64,000 nucleotides of DNA, taken from contig CP143429.1 in NCBI GenBank assembly GCA_039636775.1, positions 2,604,001-2,668,000 on the forward strand, given 5' to 3'. The notes beneath the pieces were generated by a model, which searched no databases, was not told the origin of the DNA, and saw nothing but the letters and a program-made list of their open reading frames with translations. How positions within the stretch are numbered: the stretch's first letter is position 1; each line of letters begins with the position of its first letter. The DNA is from Micrococcaceae bacterium Sec5.8 (lineage in GTDB: Bacteria > Actinomycetota > Actinomycetes > Actinomycetales > Micrococcaceae). The position numbers and the translations under genes were made by a program. Below are positions 50,457 through 59,367 of this stretch, in pieces.

Positions 50457-51616
50457 GCGTCTGCCCTTTCTGAAGGCGAACCGAGGGTGCTGGTGTCCAG
50501 AACAAAGCGGTACTTCACGTCCCCCGCGACCATGCGGTCGTAGGCCTCATTGAGCTGAGCTGCACCCACCACCTCAACATCCGAGGTGACCCCGTGCCCG
50601 GCGCAGAAGTCCAGCATCTCCTGGGTCTCGGCAATGCCGCCGATCAACGAACCCGCATACGCAACCCGGCGCCGGATCAAAGCGCCCGGGTTTACCGGGG
50701 GCATGTCCTCTGACGGCAGTCCGAGTTGGAACAAGGCCCCGTTAACCCGCAGGGTACGGAAGTAGGGGTTGAGGTCGTGCGGCGCGGCGACGGTGTCGAT
50801 AATGAGGTCGATGCTGCGATTGGCAGCCTCCATCGCGGGCTCGTCGCGGGAAAGTACCACCTGGTCCGCGCCGAGTTCGCGGGCCGCGGCAACCTTGGCC
50901 GCCGACGTCGTAAAGACCGTCACGTTCGCGCCCATGGCCTTGGCCAGTTTCACTGCCATGTGCCCCAGTCCCCCCAGGCCGACGACGCCGACGGCGTCGC
51001 CTTCCTCGACGTCGAAGTGGCGCAGCGGCGAGTAGGTGGTGATGCCGGCGCACAGCAGCGGGGCGGCCGCGGCGGGGTCGAGGCTCTCCGGGACGTGCAG
51101 CACATAGCGGCGGTCCACAACGATCGATGTGGCGTAGCCGCCCTGGGTGAGGGCGTCGCCGTTGCGGCTGTCCTTGGCGCCGTAGGTGCCGGTCATGCCA
51201 TTTTCACAGTACTGTTCGAGGCTTTCGAGGCAGCTGTCACATTCGCGGCAGGAATCCACCATGCAGCCCACACCGACCAGTTCGCCCGGGGTGAAATCAT
51301 CGACGGCGGAACCGACGCGGCTGACGCGGCCCACGATCTCATGGCCGGGGGCGAGCGGGTAGTTCTGTGTCCCCCATTCACCCCGGGTGGCGTGCACGTC
51401 CGAATGGCAGAGCCCGCAGAATTCGATGGCGATCTCGACGTCGTCTTCTTTCGGCGCGCGACGGGCAAGTGTCAGGGGAACCAGGCCGCTGTCGGCCGCT
51501 GTCGCGCCGTATGCGGCAACGAGGCGGGGGCCCGGGGCGGGGGTCTCCGGGGGGGCCACGGTCACATCGGGAAGCGGTTTGGCAAGGGGCGGCGGTACGG
51601 GGCGTCCAGGTGTCAT
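50453..51616 (-). CDS. Zinc-dependent NAD(P) alcohol dehydrogenase (CAD/YahK type)
   Basis: A protein of 387 residues. Catalytic zinc site: CGLCHSDVHATRGEWG and GHEIVGRVSRVG. Structural zinc site: GCMVDSCRECDSCLESLEQYCENG (four Cys). Cofactor fold: VGVVGLGGLGHMAVKLAKAMGANVTVFT; the residue pattern after GLGGLG points to NADP. This group reduces aldehydes broadly, as in E. coli YahK and cinnamyl-alcohol dehydrogenases. About 35 Pro-rich residues precede the catalytic domain. It overlaps the HIT gene by 4 nt. Confidence 0.9.
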   Translation of the reverse strand: MTPGRPVPPPLAKPLPDVTVAPPETPAPGPRLVAAYGATAADSGLVPLTLARRAPKEDDVEIAIEFCGLCHSDVHATRGEWGTQNYPLAPGHEIVGRVSRVGSAVDDFTPGELVGVGCMVDSCRECDSCLESLEQYCENGMTGTYGAKDSRNGDALTQGGYATSIVVDRRYVLHVPESLDPAAAAPLLCAGITTYSPLRHFDVEEGDAVGVVGLGGLGHMAVKLAKAMGANVTVFTTSAAKVAAARELGADQVVLSRDEPAMEAANRSIDLIIDTVAAPHDLNPYFRTLRVNGALFQLGLPSEDMPPVNPGALIRRRVAYAGSLIGGIAETQEMLDFCAGHGVTSDVEVVGAAQLNEAYDRMVAGDVKYRFVLDTSTLGSPSERADA

Positions 51617-51849
51617 GGTTCGACGCTACCCTCGGGACCGGCCGCCATGCCACCTGGGCGGGACGGAGGGCCGTTCCGGCTGGGACGTGCACTGTCCCTG
51701 GTTGGCCGAATCAGATCGCCCGGTCGGGAACGAACCCGCGAACCTCCCGCGGGCGGCGACGGCGGGGCGGCCCTGATTGGCCGCTGCGGGAGTTGGCGGA
51801 TCTGAAGTCCGCCGCCGCGGCGCAGCACGGACCACGGTCGCGTTTGACC
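51617..51849. other. Intergenic stretch, no recognisable gene
   Basis: The region upstream of the alcohol dehydrogenase gene. Frames here are shadows without domain signal. It may include unrecognisable outer parts of the adjacent DUF222/HNH relic. Confidence 0.4.
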
Positions 51850-52053
51850 TGATCCAACGCCGCGAACAGCAGAAGCCCGGGGACCCCCGGACCCGGAGTC
51901 GACTCATGGCCGACCGCACCCTCTTCCAGGCCGGAACCGGACCCGCCCGGCTTCCCGGCTACGGCATCGTCCCGGCCGGCTGGACCTCACGCCCCCGAGC
52001 AGGCCAGACTCGGGAAGAGTGCCTCCAGCGGCGGACAGGAAAGTCCGCCGCTG
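51850..52053 (+). pseudogene. DUF222/HNH (13E12-type) protein remnant
   Basis: The translation MADRTLFQAGTGPARLPGYG and IVPAGW matches the middle of DUF222-HNH proteins of the 13E12 repeat family (typical text: MTDRTLFQGxxEPARLxGYGxVPAxWA). Downstream a short ECLQRRTGK echoes the family's WLRRLYT segment. The HNH domain, the large N-terminal DUF222 half and a start are absent. The 3' end runs into the rhodanese gene. These are often multi-copy in Micrococcaceae and mobile-like. It is a relic. Confidence 0.65.
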
Positions 52054-52923
52054 CTACAACGTGGAGCCGCCGTCGGCGTCGGGCGCCGACCCGGTCACCA
52101 CCGGGTTGGAAGCGGTATGGGACCACTCGGAAAACGAACCAGGGTAAAGCGCCGCAGAAAAACCGGCGATTTCGAGGGCCGCTATTTGGTGCGCGGCAGT
52201 GACTCCGGAACCGCAGTAAACGGCGGTGGCGACGTCGGGGCGCACTCCGAGACTGGAAAACCGTTCCCGCAGCGCGGCCGGGGACAGGAACCTGCCATCC
52301 GCGCCAAGGTTGGCGGTCGTCGGGGCGCTCACGGCTCCGGGGATGTGGCCGGCCCGCGGATCAACCGGTTCGATTTCGCCGCGGTACCGCTCCCCCGCCC
52401 TGGCATCGAGCAGCAATCCCTGCCCGCCCCACGAGGCCGCCTGGCCGGTATCAATCGCGGGCATCCCGCCTTCAGCCAGCGTCACGTTCCCGGGTTCGGC
52501 GCGCCACTCACCGCTTTGAACCTCGTAGCCCGCGGCGCGCCAGGCGGACAGGCCGCCGTCGAGCAGGCATACATCGGAAAAACCGGCGTTCCGGAGCATC
52601 CACCAAAGCCGGGCGGCGGCCAGATTGCCGCTGTCGTCATAGGCCACCACAACGTCACCGTTGCAGATCCCCCAGGACCGCACCGACTCCTGGAACTGCT
52701 CCAGGGCGGGAAGCGGGTGCCGGCCGCGGCTGGGATCGGCCGGTCCGGCCAGGTCACGGACAAGGTCCACAAAGACCGCGCCGGGGAGGTGCCCGGCAAG
52801 ATAGTGCTCCCGGCCGTGCGGATCACCGAGCGCCCAGCGGACATCCAACAACACAGGCCTGCGGCCGGCGCGCTCTGCGCTGACCAGGTCCTGCAACGCG
52901 GCCACATTCATCAAGGTCTGCAT
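52054..52923 (-). CDS. Sulfurtransferase (tandem rhodanese domains)
   Basis: A protein of 289 residues with two rhodanese modules. The inactive first has LLDVRWALGDPHGREHYLAGHLPGAVFVDL. The second carries the active Cys in AVYCGSGVTAAHQIAAL. The six-residue loop CGSGVT fits thiosulfate or 3-mercaptopyruvate sulfurtransferases (SseA type). It moves a sulfane sulfur to cyanide, thiols or proteins. It is divergent from a cysteine desulfhydrase-like gene 48 bp away, suggesting a joint role in sulfide/persulfide handling. The last ~10 codons abut the 13E12 relic. Confidence 0.92.
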   Translation of the reverse strand: MQTLMNVAALQDLVSAERAGRRPVLLDVRWALGDPHGREHYLAGHLPGAVFVDLVRDLAGPADPSRGRHPLPALEQFQESVRSWGICNGDVVVAYDDSGNLAAARLWWMLRNAGFSDVCLLDGGLSAWRAAGYEVQSGEWRAEPGNVTLAEGGMPAIDTGQAASWGGQGLLLDARAGERYRGEIEPVDPRAGHIPGAVSAPTTANLGADGRFLSPAALRERFSSLGVRPDVATAVYCGSGVTAAHQIAALEIAGFSAALYPGSFSEWSHTASNPVVTGSAPDADGGSTL

Positions 52924-52971
52924 CCCCCAACTTTAGCCATGGCCATCCGCCGCCGCCGGTAGGCTGGTGCG

Positions 52972-54072
52972 GTGAGCACAGCGCGAGAGCACCACAGGGC
53001 CTGGGCCGACGAGGCCATCCGCAGAATCAACGCAGAGAACAACCGGTCCGCCGACACCCACCTGTATTCCGTCCCGCTTCCGGAGCATTGGGGCGTCCGG
53101 CTGTACCTCAAGGACGAGTCGACGCACCGGACGGGAAGCCTCAAGCACCGGCTGGCCCGCTCCCTCTTCCTCTTCGGCCTGGTCAATGGCTGGATCTCCG
53201 AAGGCACCACTATTGTGGAGGCCTCCAGCGGCAGCACCGCCGTGTCGGAAGCCTATTTCGCCCAGCTGCTGGGCCTGCCGTTCATTGCGGTCATGGCCCG
53301 GACCACCAGTCCGGAGAAGATCGCGCTCATTGAACAGTTCGGCGGCTCCTGCCTGCTCGTGGACCACGCATCGGAGGTCTACGACGCCGCCGCGGACCTC
53401 GCCGAACGCACTCACGGCCACTACATGGACCAGTTCACGTACGCCGAACGGGCCACAGACTGGCGGGGCAACAACAACATTGCGGAGTCAATCTTCGACC
53501 AGCTTGCGCTGGAGGAGCACCCGGTTCCCGACTGGATCGTGGTGGGGGCCGGCACCGGCGGCACCAGTGCCACCATCGGCCGGTACCTGCGGTACCACCA
53601 GCACACGACGCAGCTTGCCGTCGTCGATCCGGAAAACTCCGCCTTTTACCCCGGCTGGCTGCAAACCCGCGGAACTCCCCGCGGCACGGCCGCCGCCTGC
53701 ACAGGGCAGCCATCACGGATCGAGGGCATCGGCCGGGCGCGGCTGGAACCCAGCTTTGTCCCGGCCGTCATCGACCACATGATCCAGGTCCCGGACGCGG
53801 CCTCGGTGGCCGCCATGCGGCACCTGAACCGCCACGCAGGCCTGCTTGCCGGCCCCTCCACCGGCACGAATCTCTGGGGCGTCTGGCAGCTCATTGCACA
53901 AATGCTTGCCCGGGGCCAGCGCGGGAGCGTCGTGTCGCTGATGTGCGACGGCGGGGACCGTTACGCCGGCAACTATTACAGCCCGGGCTGGTTGCAGTCA
54001 CAAGGCCTGGAACCGGAACCGTACGAGGAGACCATCCGGGAATTCTTCACCAACGGATCCTGGCCGCAATAG
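52972..54072 (+). CDS. PLP-dependent cysteine synthase-like enzyme (Cds1-type desulfhydrase)
   Basis: A protein of 366 residues of the cysteine synthase/CBS fold. PLP binds Lys58 in [33 protein letters not shown] is the substrate loop, [19 protein letters not shown] the phosphate cradle. A C-terminal [20 protein letters not shown] is close to mycobacterial Cds1 (Rv3684), which degrades cysteine to pyruvate, ammonia and H2S. The usual OASS NTG motif is replaced by SSGSTA. Start is a GTG. The activity is inferred from resemblance. Confidence 0.85.
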   Translation: MSTAREHHRAWADEAIRRINAENNRSADTHLYSVPLPEHWGVRLYLKDESTHRTGSLKHRLARSLFLFGLVNGWISEGTTIVEASSGSTAVSEAYFAQLLGLPFIAVMARTTSPEKIALIEQFGGSCLLVDHASEVYDAAADLAERTHGHYMDQFTYAERATDWRGNNNIAESIFDQLALEEHPVPDWIVVGAGTGGTSATIGRYLRYHQHTTQLAVVDPENSAFYPGWLQTRGTPRGTAAACTGQPSRIEGIGRARLEPSFVPAVIDHMIQVPDAASVAAMRHLNRHAGLLAGPSTGTNLWGVWQLIAQMLARGQRGSVVSLMCDGGDRYAGNYYSPGWLQSQGLEPEPYEETIREFFTNGSWPQ

Positions 54073-54092
54073 TTGCAGTCGGCGCTTGCTGC

Positions 54093-54749
54093 CTAAACTT
54101 CCACCGTGTCTCCGGTCGACAGGTGACGGTATTCCGTGCCGTACTTGGCACCGAAACGGGTTACGTGCCCCTCCACCAGGCCGCGGCCGGCGTCATTGAG
54201 CAGAGCGTCGTGGATCGGAAAGGCTTTCGCGGCGCGGACGCCGATCACGAAGTCGACCACCTCCCCCACCTTGTTCCAGGGCGCGTGGATGGGCACCAGC
54301 AGCGTCCGGACGTCCACGCCGTCGGGGACTATGAAGGAATCCCCGGGGTGGTAGACGTTGGCATCAACGAGGTATCCGATATTGGCGACCACCGGAATTT
54401 GCGGATGGATCAGTGCGTGCTGGCCGCCAAAGCAGCGGATGGCGAACCCGGCCGTCTCGAAGTCCTCGCCCGGAACCACCGCGTGGATCCTCGGCCCGGC
54501 GTCCGGGGCCTTTTCCCGCAGGTGCGCCGCGACGCCCGCCGGTGCGAAAAGCTGCAGTGCCGGGCTGGCCAGCAGGGCGGAAGCGACGGGGTCGACGTCA
54601 ATGTGGTCGGCATGTTCGTGGGTCACCAGCACAGCATCGGCGCCGGCCAGAGCGCGGTCCGTCTCCGAGAAGGTTCCCGGATCAAAAACGAGCACTTTGC
54701 CGTCCTTCTCGAGCCGGACACAGGCGTGGGTGAATTTAGTCAGCAGCAT
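54093..54749 (-). CDS. MBL-fold metal-dependent hydrolase
   Basis: A protein of 218 residues of the UlaG-like class: MLLTKFTHACVRLEKDGKVLVFDPG at the N-terminus, VLVTHEHADHIDVD (HxHxDH), FGGQHALIH, VYHPGDSFIVP and VPIHAPWNK. Two metal ions are expected. The substrate is unknown; members act on phosphodiesters, lactones or are uncharacterised. It is convergent with the cysteine-desulfhydrase-like gene and divergent from zur. Confidence 0.9.
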   Translation of the reverse strand: MLLTKFTHACVRLEKDGKVLVFDPGTFSETDRALAGADAVLVTHEHADHIDVDPVASALLASPALQLFAPAGVAAHLREKAPDAGPRIHAVVPGEDFETAGFAIRCFGGQHALIHPQIPVVANIGYLVDANVYHPGDSFIVPDGVDVRTLLVPIHAPWNKVGEVVDFVIGVRAAKAFPIHDALLNDAGRGLVEGHVTRFGAKYGTEYRHLSTGDTVEV

Positions 54750-54854
54750 CCGGCCAGCCTAGGGTCCTTTAGCAGCGGTGTCCACGTGCCCAACTGGTAA
54801 TCTGGGACCTTGCCACCACCCCGTATTGAGACCACCAGCGAAGCGAGTTCCACG

Positions 54855-55313
54855 ATGTCCCACGGCGCCACAGCCGACGGCGGCCGGGCCGCCGCGACGG
54901 CCCCTGCCGCGGCCAAGGAACAACGGGTCACCAAGCAGCGGCTGGCGGTCAGCGCGGTCCTCGACGAACTGACAGACTTCGTCAGCACGCAGGAGCTGCA
55001 CCGCATCCTGCAGGACCGCGGCACAGCGGTGTCCCTCGCCACCTCATACCGGATCCTCCAGTCCCTCGCGGACGAGGGCCTGGCGGACGTCCTCCGAAAC
55101 GCCGACGGCGAGGCCGTGTACAGGCGGTGCGCCGTGACCGGGCACCACCACCATCTGCTGTGCCGCAGCTGCGGGAAGGCCGTTGAAGTTGAGGCACCCG
55201 CGGTTGAAGCGTGGGCGGCCAGGACGGCAGCCGAGCACGGCTTTACCGCCGTGGAACACACCGTCGAAATCTTCGGCTTGTGCCCGGACTGCACCGCCAG
55301 GGCCACCCCCTAG
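54855..55313 (+). CDS. zur: Fur-family zinc uptake regulator (Zur)
   Basis: A protein of 152 residues. A winged helix (VTKQRLAVSAVLDELTDFVSTQELHRILQDRGTAVSLATSYRILQSLADEGLADVL in pieces) precedes a metal domain with GHHHHLLCRSCGK and a late LCPDC, giving the structural CxxC/CxxC zinc site and a His-rich sensor. The convergent neighbours are znuB, znuC and znuA, so zinc sensing is favoured over iron or peroxide. It should bind DNA when loaded with zinc and shut off uptake. The ATG at 54855 is used; a TTG at 54810 is possible. Confidence 0.88.
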   Translation: MSHGATADGGRAAATAPAAAKEQRVTKQRLAVSAVLDELTDFVSTQELHRILQDRGTAVSLATSYRILQSLADEGLADVLRNADGEAVYRRCAVTGHHHHLLCRSCGKAVEVEAPAVEAWAARTAAEHGFTAVEHTVEIFGLCPDCTARATP

Positions 55314-55368
55314 CGCTCGCCCCGCAGGCCGGGTCGAACGCCACGCTGGGGCCGGGGCGGGAAGCCGC

Positions 55369-56259
55369 TTAGCCCGCAGGAACCGCCGCGCCGCGCAGCA
55401 CCCGCCCGTTGAGGCCGCGTCTGGCCCGTACGCCACCGACGATCCGGCAGAGAACATAGATCAGAAACGACAAGGTGGTCACGTAAGGACTGATGGGGAT
55501 CCGGCCGCCGAGGGCCAGCAAAATGCCCCCGACGGTAGCCGTAACGGCGAACACCACGCTGAGGATCACCACCAGCCGGGGTGATGATGTGACCCGCATC
55601 GCGGCGGCCGCAGGAGTGATCAGCAAGGCCAACACCAGCAGGGCGCCCACAATTTGGATGGACAGCGCCACGCTGACGCCAAGCAACAACATAAATCCGA
55701 TGGCGAGAGCCCGGACGGGAACGCCGCGGGCCGCAGCGACGTCGGGGTCCACGCTGGCGAACGTCAGCGGCCGCCAGATGGCTGCCAAGGCCAGCATCAC
55801 CAGGATGGCCGCCACCGCCAGCACCTGGAGCTGAACGGTTCCAACCGAAACAATCTGTCCGGTGAGCAGGCCGAATTTGTTGGCGGCACGCCCCTCGTAC
55901 AGGGACAAAAACAGGATGCCCAGGCCCAGGCCGAACGGCATAATGACGCCGATAATCGAATTCTTGTCCCGGGCGCGGACGCCCAGCAGACCCAGCAGCA
56001 ACGCCGCCACGACGGATCCCGCCAACGAGCCCAGGACTATGTCCGCACCGATCAGGAGGGCAAAGGCCGCGCCGGCGAAGGAGAGCTCGGAGATTCCGTG
56101 GACGGCAAACGCCAGGTCACGCTTCATGACAAAGGTCCCCATCAGGCCGCCCAGCAGGCCCAGGACGGCGCCGGCCCAGAGTGAGTTCTGGACAAGAACC
56201 AGCAGCTCGCCATAGTTCTCAAAGTTGAAAATTGAATGGAGCAGGCTGTCCAGGTCCAT
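55369..56259 (-). CDS. znuB: Metal ABC transporter permease (ZnuB-like)
   Basis: A protein of 296 residues with eight to nine helices of the ABC-3 family: LWAGAVLGLLGGLMGTFVMKRDLAFAVHGISELSFAGAA at the start, DIVLGSLAGSVVAALLLGLLGVRA, and the inner ARGVPVRALAIGFMLLLGVSVALSIQIVGALLVLALLITPAAAAMRVT. It forms the membrane channel of the zinc importer with ZnuC and ZnuA. The start follows the znuC stop codon with no gap (TAGATG). The stop codon is convergent with zur, 55 bp away. Confidence 0.92.
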   Translation of the reverse strand: MDLDSLLHSIFNFENYGELLVLVQNSLWAGAVLGLLGGLMGTFVMKRDLAFAVHGISELSFAGAAFALLIGADIVLGSLAGSVVAALLLGLLGVRARDKNSIIGVIMPFGLGLGILFLSLYEGRAANKFGLLTGQIVSVGTVQLQVLAVAAILVMLALAAIWRPLTFASVDPDVAAARGVPVRALAIGFMLLLGVSVALSIQIVGALLVLALLITPAAAAMRVTSSPRLVVILSVVFAVTATVGGILLALGGRIPISPYVTTLSFLIYVLCRIVGGVRARRGLNGRVLRGAAVPAG

Positions 56260-57123
56260 CTAGCCCACCTCCCCCGCCACGGCGTGGGCGTCCTCATGGT
56301 GGTGTGTCGTGGCGTCGGGCAGTCCGACCACCACCAACCGGCCGTTGGCCCGGATTACTTCGACGTGGCTGTTGTAAAGATCAGACAGAACTTCGGTGGT
56401 CATGACTTCCTCCGGCGGGCCCACCCGGAACCGCCCGCCCGCCAAGTACAGCACGCGGTCCACATAGTCCATGATCGGGTTGATTTCGTGTGTCACGAAT
56501 ACCACGGCGCTGCCCTGGTCATGGCACTGCTGGTTGATGAGCGCGCTCACCGCTTGCTGGTGCTGGAGGTCCAGGGACAGCAAGGGCTCGTCGCAAAGCA
56601 AGACTTTGGGGTCTGTGGCGAGGGCCTGCGCCACGCGCAGCCGCTGCTGCTCCCCACCGGACAGCTGACCGACGGGGACCTTCGCGTAATCGGCGGCACC
56701 CACCAGCTCCAGCAGTTCATCGATTCTGCGGTTCACCTTTGCTGTTCCGAGGCGGAGACCCCAGCGGTGGCCGTCGACGCCGAGCCCCACAAGGTCGCGG
56801 GCACGCAGGGGCGTGTCAGGGTCAAAAGACTTCTGCTGGGGGACATAGCCGATCCCCCGGCTTCCCCGCTCCACCGACCGGCCCGCGAGCGTCGCCGAAC
56901 CCGAACTCAGCTCCTGCAATCCGAGCAGAACTTTAAGGAACGTCGTCTTGCCGCTGCCGTTGGGTCCGAGGACGGCGAAGAATTCGCCCGGGTTGATGTC
57001 CAGATCCAGACCCTCCCACAGGGTCCGCTTGCCGAACGAGAGGGAGGCACCACGAAGGCTCACTACGGGCGTCAACTTGAGTTCCTCGGATTCCTCGCAG
57101 GCCCTGGGCTTGCGCATACGCAC
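56260..57123 (-). CDS. znuC: Metal ABC transporter ATP-binding protein (ZnuC-like)
   Basis: An ATPase of up to 287 residues: Walker A LGPNGSGKTTFLK, Q-loop YVPQQKSF, signature VGQLSGGEQQRLRVAQAL, Walker B KVLLCDEPLLSLD and switch His in VFVTHEINP. The order and neighbours fit zinc/manganese importers (ABC-3). Starts at 57123 (GTG) or 57117 (ATG) are both possible and lack a good ribosome site; translation could also begin near VVSLRGASLSFG. It is 40 nt downstream of znuA. Confidence 0.92.
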   Translation of the reverse strand: MRMRKPRACEESEELKLTPVVSLRGASLSFGKRTLWEGLDLDINPGEFFAVLGPNGSGKTTFLKVLLGLQELSSGSATLAGRSVERGSRGIGYVPQQKSFDPDTPLRARDLVGLGVDGHRWGLRLGTAKVNRRIDELLELVGAADYAKVPVGQLSGGEQQRLRVAQALATDPKVLLCDEPLLSLDLQHQQAVSALINQQCHDQGSAVVFVTHEINPIMDYVDRVLYLAGGRFRVGPPEEVMTTEVLSDLYNSHVEVIRANGRLVVVGLPDATTHHHEDAHAVAGEVG

Positions 57124-57163
57124 TGGGCCATCCGGCCGGGCGGGTGGGTGGTGTCTGCTAATC

Positions 57164-58123
57164 CTAGGCCAGGGCCTTGGCGATGTTGTTGACGTTGTCC
57201 GTCATCCACTGCTGGTAGGACTTGCCCTCCGGCAGGGTCTCACTGAAATTTACGACCGGAACTCCGGCTGCGGCCGCCGCGTCCTTCACTGCAAGCGTCT
57301 GCGGGCCCTCGGTCTGCTCATTGTAGGCCAGGAGTTTGATGCCGCCGGAGCGCATAAGGTCGGTGGTGGCCTTGAGCGCGGCGGGCGGCACATCTGCGTC
57401 TTCTTCGATGGCGGCGGTGTACTCTCCCGGCGTCTCGTTCTTCAGGCCGGCGGCCTCGAGCAGGTAGAGCGGCACGGGTTCCGTCACAGCCACGGGTGCC
57501 TCCCCGCCGGATGCCTTCATGCCGGAAAGCTTCGACTCAAGGCCGAGCAGGGAATCCTTGAATGCGGCAGCGTTACTGCGGAAAGTCCCGGCGGAGGCCG
57601 GTTCCAGATCGCCGAGTTTGGCTGCCACAGCATCAGCAATTCTGGCCATGGCGGGCAGGCTGTACCAGACGTGCTCGTTGAAACCTGTATGGGTGTGTCC
57701 GTGTGCGTCGGCCTCGCCCGACGCACCCGCGGACTCCTCCTGAGCCAATCCGGAGAGTTCGACGGCATTCAGGACGTTCGCGTGGTCAATCCCGGTGTCG
57801 TCTGCGAGCTTATGGAGAAAGTCGTCATAGCCGCCGCCGTTTTCCACCACAAGCCCGGCCTTGGAGACCGCGAGTTTGTCCTGGGTGGTGGCCTCGTAGC
57901 TGTGCGGGTCCTGGCTGGTGCGCGTGATCATCGAAGTGACCCGCACCTTGTCCCCACCGACCGTGGCGACAATGTCGCCGTAGACGCTGGTGGAGGCAAC
58001 GACGTCGACGATTCCGTCGCCCGCGCCCCGCGGGGAGTTCCCCGGCCCCGGGGCGCAGGACGTCAGCAGCAGGGTGGCGCCGGCGAGGGCAGCAACGACG
58101 GCTCGGGGGGCAGGACGACGCAC
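57164..58123 (-). CDS. znuA: Zinc ABC transporter substrate-binding lipoprotein (ZnuA-like)
   Basis: A protein of 319 residues. The signal peptide ends in the lipobox LLLTSC. Metal ligands typical of cluster A-I proteins are seen: DPHSYEAT (His), a His-rich loop HGHTHTGFNEHVWYSLP (mobile zinc trap plus His), and late LLAYNEQTEGPQ with acidic residues. VDVVASTSVYGDIVATVGGD is the usual N-terminal lobe start. It captures zinc outside the cell for ZnuBC. The GTG at 58123 has GAGG eight nt upstream. The Zur-like palindrome is 57 bp upstream of it. Confidence 0.93.
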   Translation of the reverse strand: MRRPAPRAVVAALAGATLLLTSCAPGPGNSPRGAGDGIVDVVASTSVYGDIVATVGGDKVRVTSMITRTSQDPHSYEATTQDKLAVSKAGLVVENGGGYDDFLHKLADDTGIDHANVLNAVELSGLAQEESAGASGEADAHGHTHTGFNEHVWYSLPAMARIADAVAAKLGDLEPASAGTFRSNAAAFKDSLLGLESKLSGMKASGGEAPVAVTEPVPLYLLEAAGLKNETPGEYTAAIEEDADVPPAALKATTDLMRSGGIKLLAYNEQTEGPQTLAVKDAAAAAGVPVVNFSETLPEGKSYQQWMTDNVNNIAKALA

Positions 58124-58179
58124 GGTGAGGACCTCGGATCTGTTATTGAGAATCAGGAGCAATAGCGCTAGTTCGAGTG

Positions 58180-58214
58180 TAGCCCTAAATAGGAATGATT
58201 CCTATTTAGGGCTA
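58180..58214. promoter_or_regulatory. Putative Zur operator, perfect 35-bp palindrome
   Basis: Two 17-base arms (TAGCCCTAAATAGGAAT and its complement) are separated by one G. The AT-rich core AGGAATGATTCCT resembles the short palindromes bound by Zur proteins in actinobacteria. It lies 57 bp upstream of the znuA start, where a promoter should be, and about 85 bp after the end of the CNNM gene. There is no T-run, so a terminator is less likely. Confidence 0.6.
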
Positions 58215-58299
58215 CCCTGTGGCTGTTCCTGGTGCTCTTCGCGCGGATCCGCTTAACAGCAGAACCTGGTTCCGCCGGTCATGGCATCTGCTGATCCTG

Positions 58300-59367
58300 T
58301 TACTGCTGATCCTGGCCCAGCCTCCGGTAGCCAGTCGCCTGGGTGGCGTCGCGGATCTCTCCGACAAGTTGTTCAATGACATCCTCGAGGAACAAAACGC
58401 CCTGGGTGAGGCCGTCCGGGCCGATCACGCGGGCCAGGTGTGAGCCGGTCCGCTGCATAACGGACATGGCCTTCTCAATTTCATCATCCATCGCCAGGTT
58501 CGCCAGGGAGCGGATGTGGCTCTCGGCGACCGGCTGGTGGTACGCGGCGTCCGGAATGGAGAGCACGTCCTTGATGTGCAGGTAACCGGAGAGCATGCCG
58601 TCGTCGTCAAGCATCGGAAAGCGGGAAAATCCGGTGCGGCTCACAGCCTTTTCGAATTCCACTGGTGAGGTGTTGGCTTTCAGCATGACGAGTTTGTCGA
58701 GCGGGACCATGACCTCGGAGGCGGTGTGTTCGGAGAACTCCAGGGCTCCGGTGATCAGTCCGGCGTCGTCGTCCACCAGCCCGTGGCGGGTGGACTCCTG
58801 CACGATCGACTGCACTTCCTCCAGGGTGAAGGACGACGTGACTTCATCCTTCGGCTCGATCCGCATCAGTTTCAGGATGTGGTTCGCTGCCCAGTTGAGG
58901 GCCACGATGACCGGCTTCACCAGGCGGGCAATGAACATCAGCGGCGGCGCCAGCAACAGGGCTGCCTTGTCCGCAACCGATACCGAAATGTTCTTGGGGA
59001 CCATTTCACCGATGGTGACGTGCAGGAACGTGACCACCAGTAGGGCGACGGCGAACGCGGCGATGTCCGCGATCTCCACCGGAATGCCTACAGCCCCGAG
59101 CGGAACAGCCAGCAGGTGGTGGATGGCCGGCTCGGCCACCTGCAGGATCAGCAGGGAGCAAACGGTGATGCCGAGCTGCGCGCAGGCCAGCATCAGTGAA
59201 ACGTTTTCCATGGCCCGCAAGGTGGTTTGCGCGCGTTTGGATCCCGCCTCGGCGAGCGGCTCGATCTGGCTGCGCCGGGCGGACATGACCGCGAACTCCG
59301 CCCCGACGAAGAAGGCGTTGCCGAGCAGCAGCACCACTAGCCAGAGAATTCCTGCCCAGTCGCTCAT
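58300..59367 (-). CDS. CNNM/CorC-type DUF21-CBS membrane protein, short
   Basis: A protein of 355 residues. A DUF21 (CNNM) membrane domain occupies 1-190 (ILWLVVLLLGNAFFVGAEFAVMSARR, MLACAQLGITVCSLLI, VTIGEMVPKNISVSVAD). A CBS pair follows (FSEHTASEVMVPLDKLVML, GFSRFPMLDDDGMLSGYLHIKDVL). No CorC_HlyC domain is present, unlike its upstream partner. Such proteins export magnesium or related ions. The stop codon of the larger CNNM gene overlaps its start by 4 nt, so the pair is likely a complex. Confidence 0.88.
   Translation of the reverse strand: MSDWAGILWLVVLLLGNAFFVGAEFAVMSARRSQIEPLAEAGSKRAQTTLRAMENVSLMLACAQLGITVCSLLILQVAEPAIHHLLAVPLGAVGIPVEIADIAAFAVALLVVTFLHVTIGEMVPKNISVSVADKAALLLAPPLMFIARLVKPVIVALNWAANHILKLMRIEPKDEVTSSFTLEEVQSIVQESTRHGLVDDDAGLITGALEFSEHTASEVMVPLDKLVMLKANTSPVEFEKAVSRTGFSRFPMLDDDGMLSGYLHIKDVLSIPDAAYHQPVAESHIRSLANLAMDDEIEKAMSVMQRTGSHLARVIGPDGLTQGVLFLEDVIEQLVGEIRDATQATGYRRLGQDQQ

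Noticed and set aside
58180..58214. The 35-bp palindrome as a terminator of the CNNM gene
   Set aside because: Its arms are AT-rich, no T-run follows, and the position fits the znuA promoter. A terminator role is not fully excluded.
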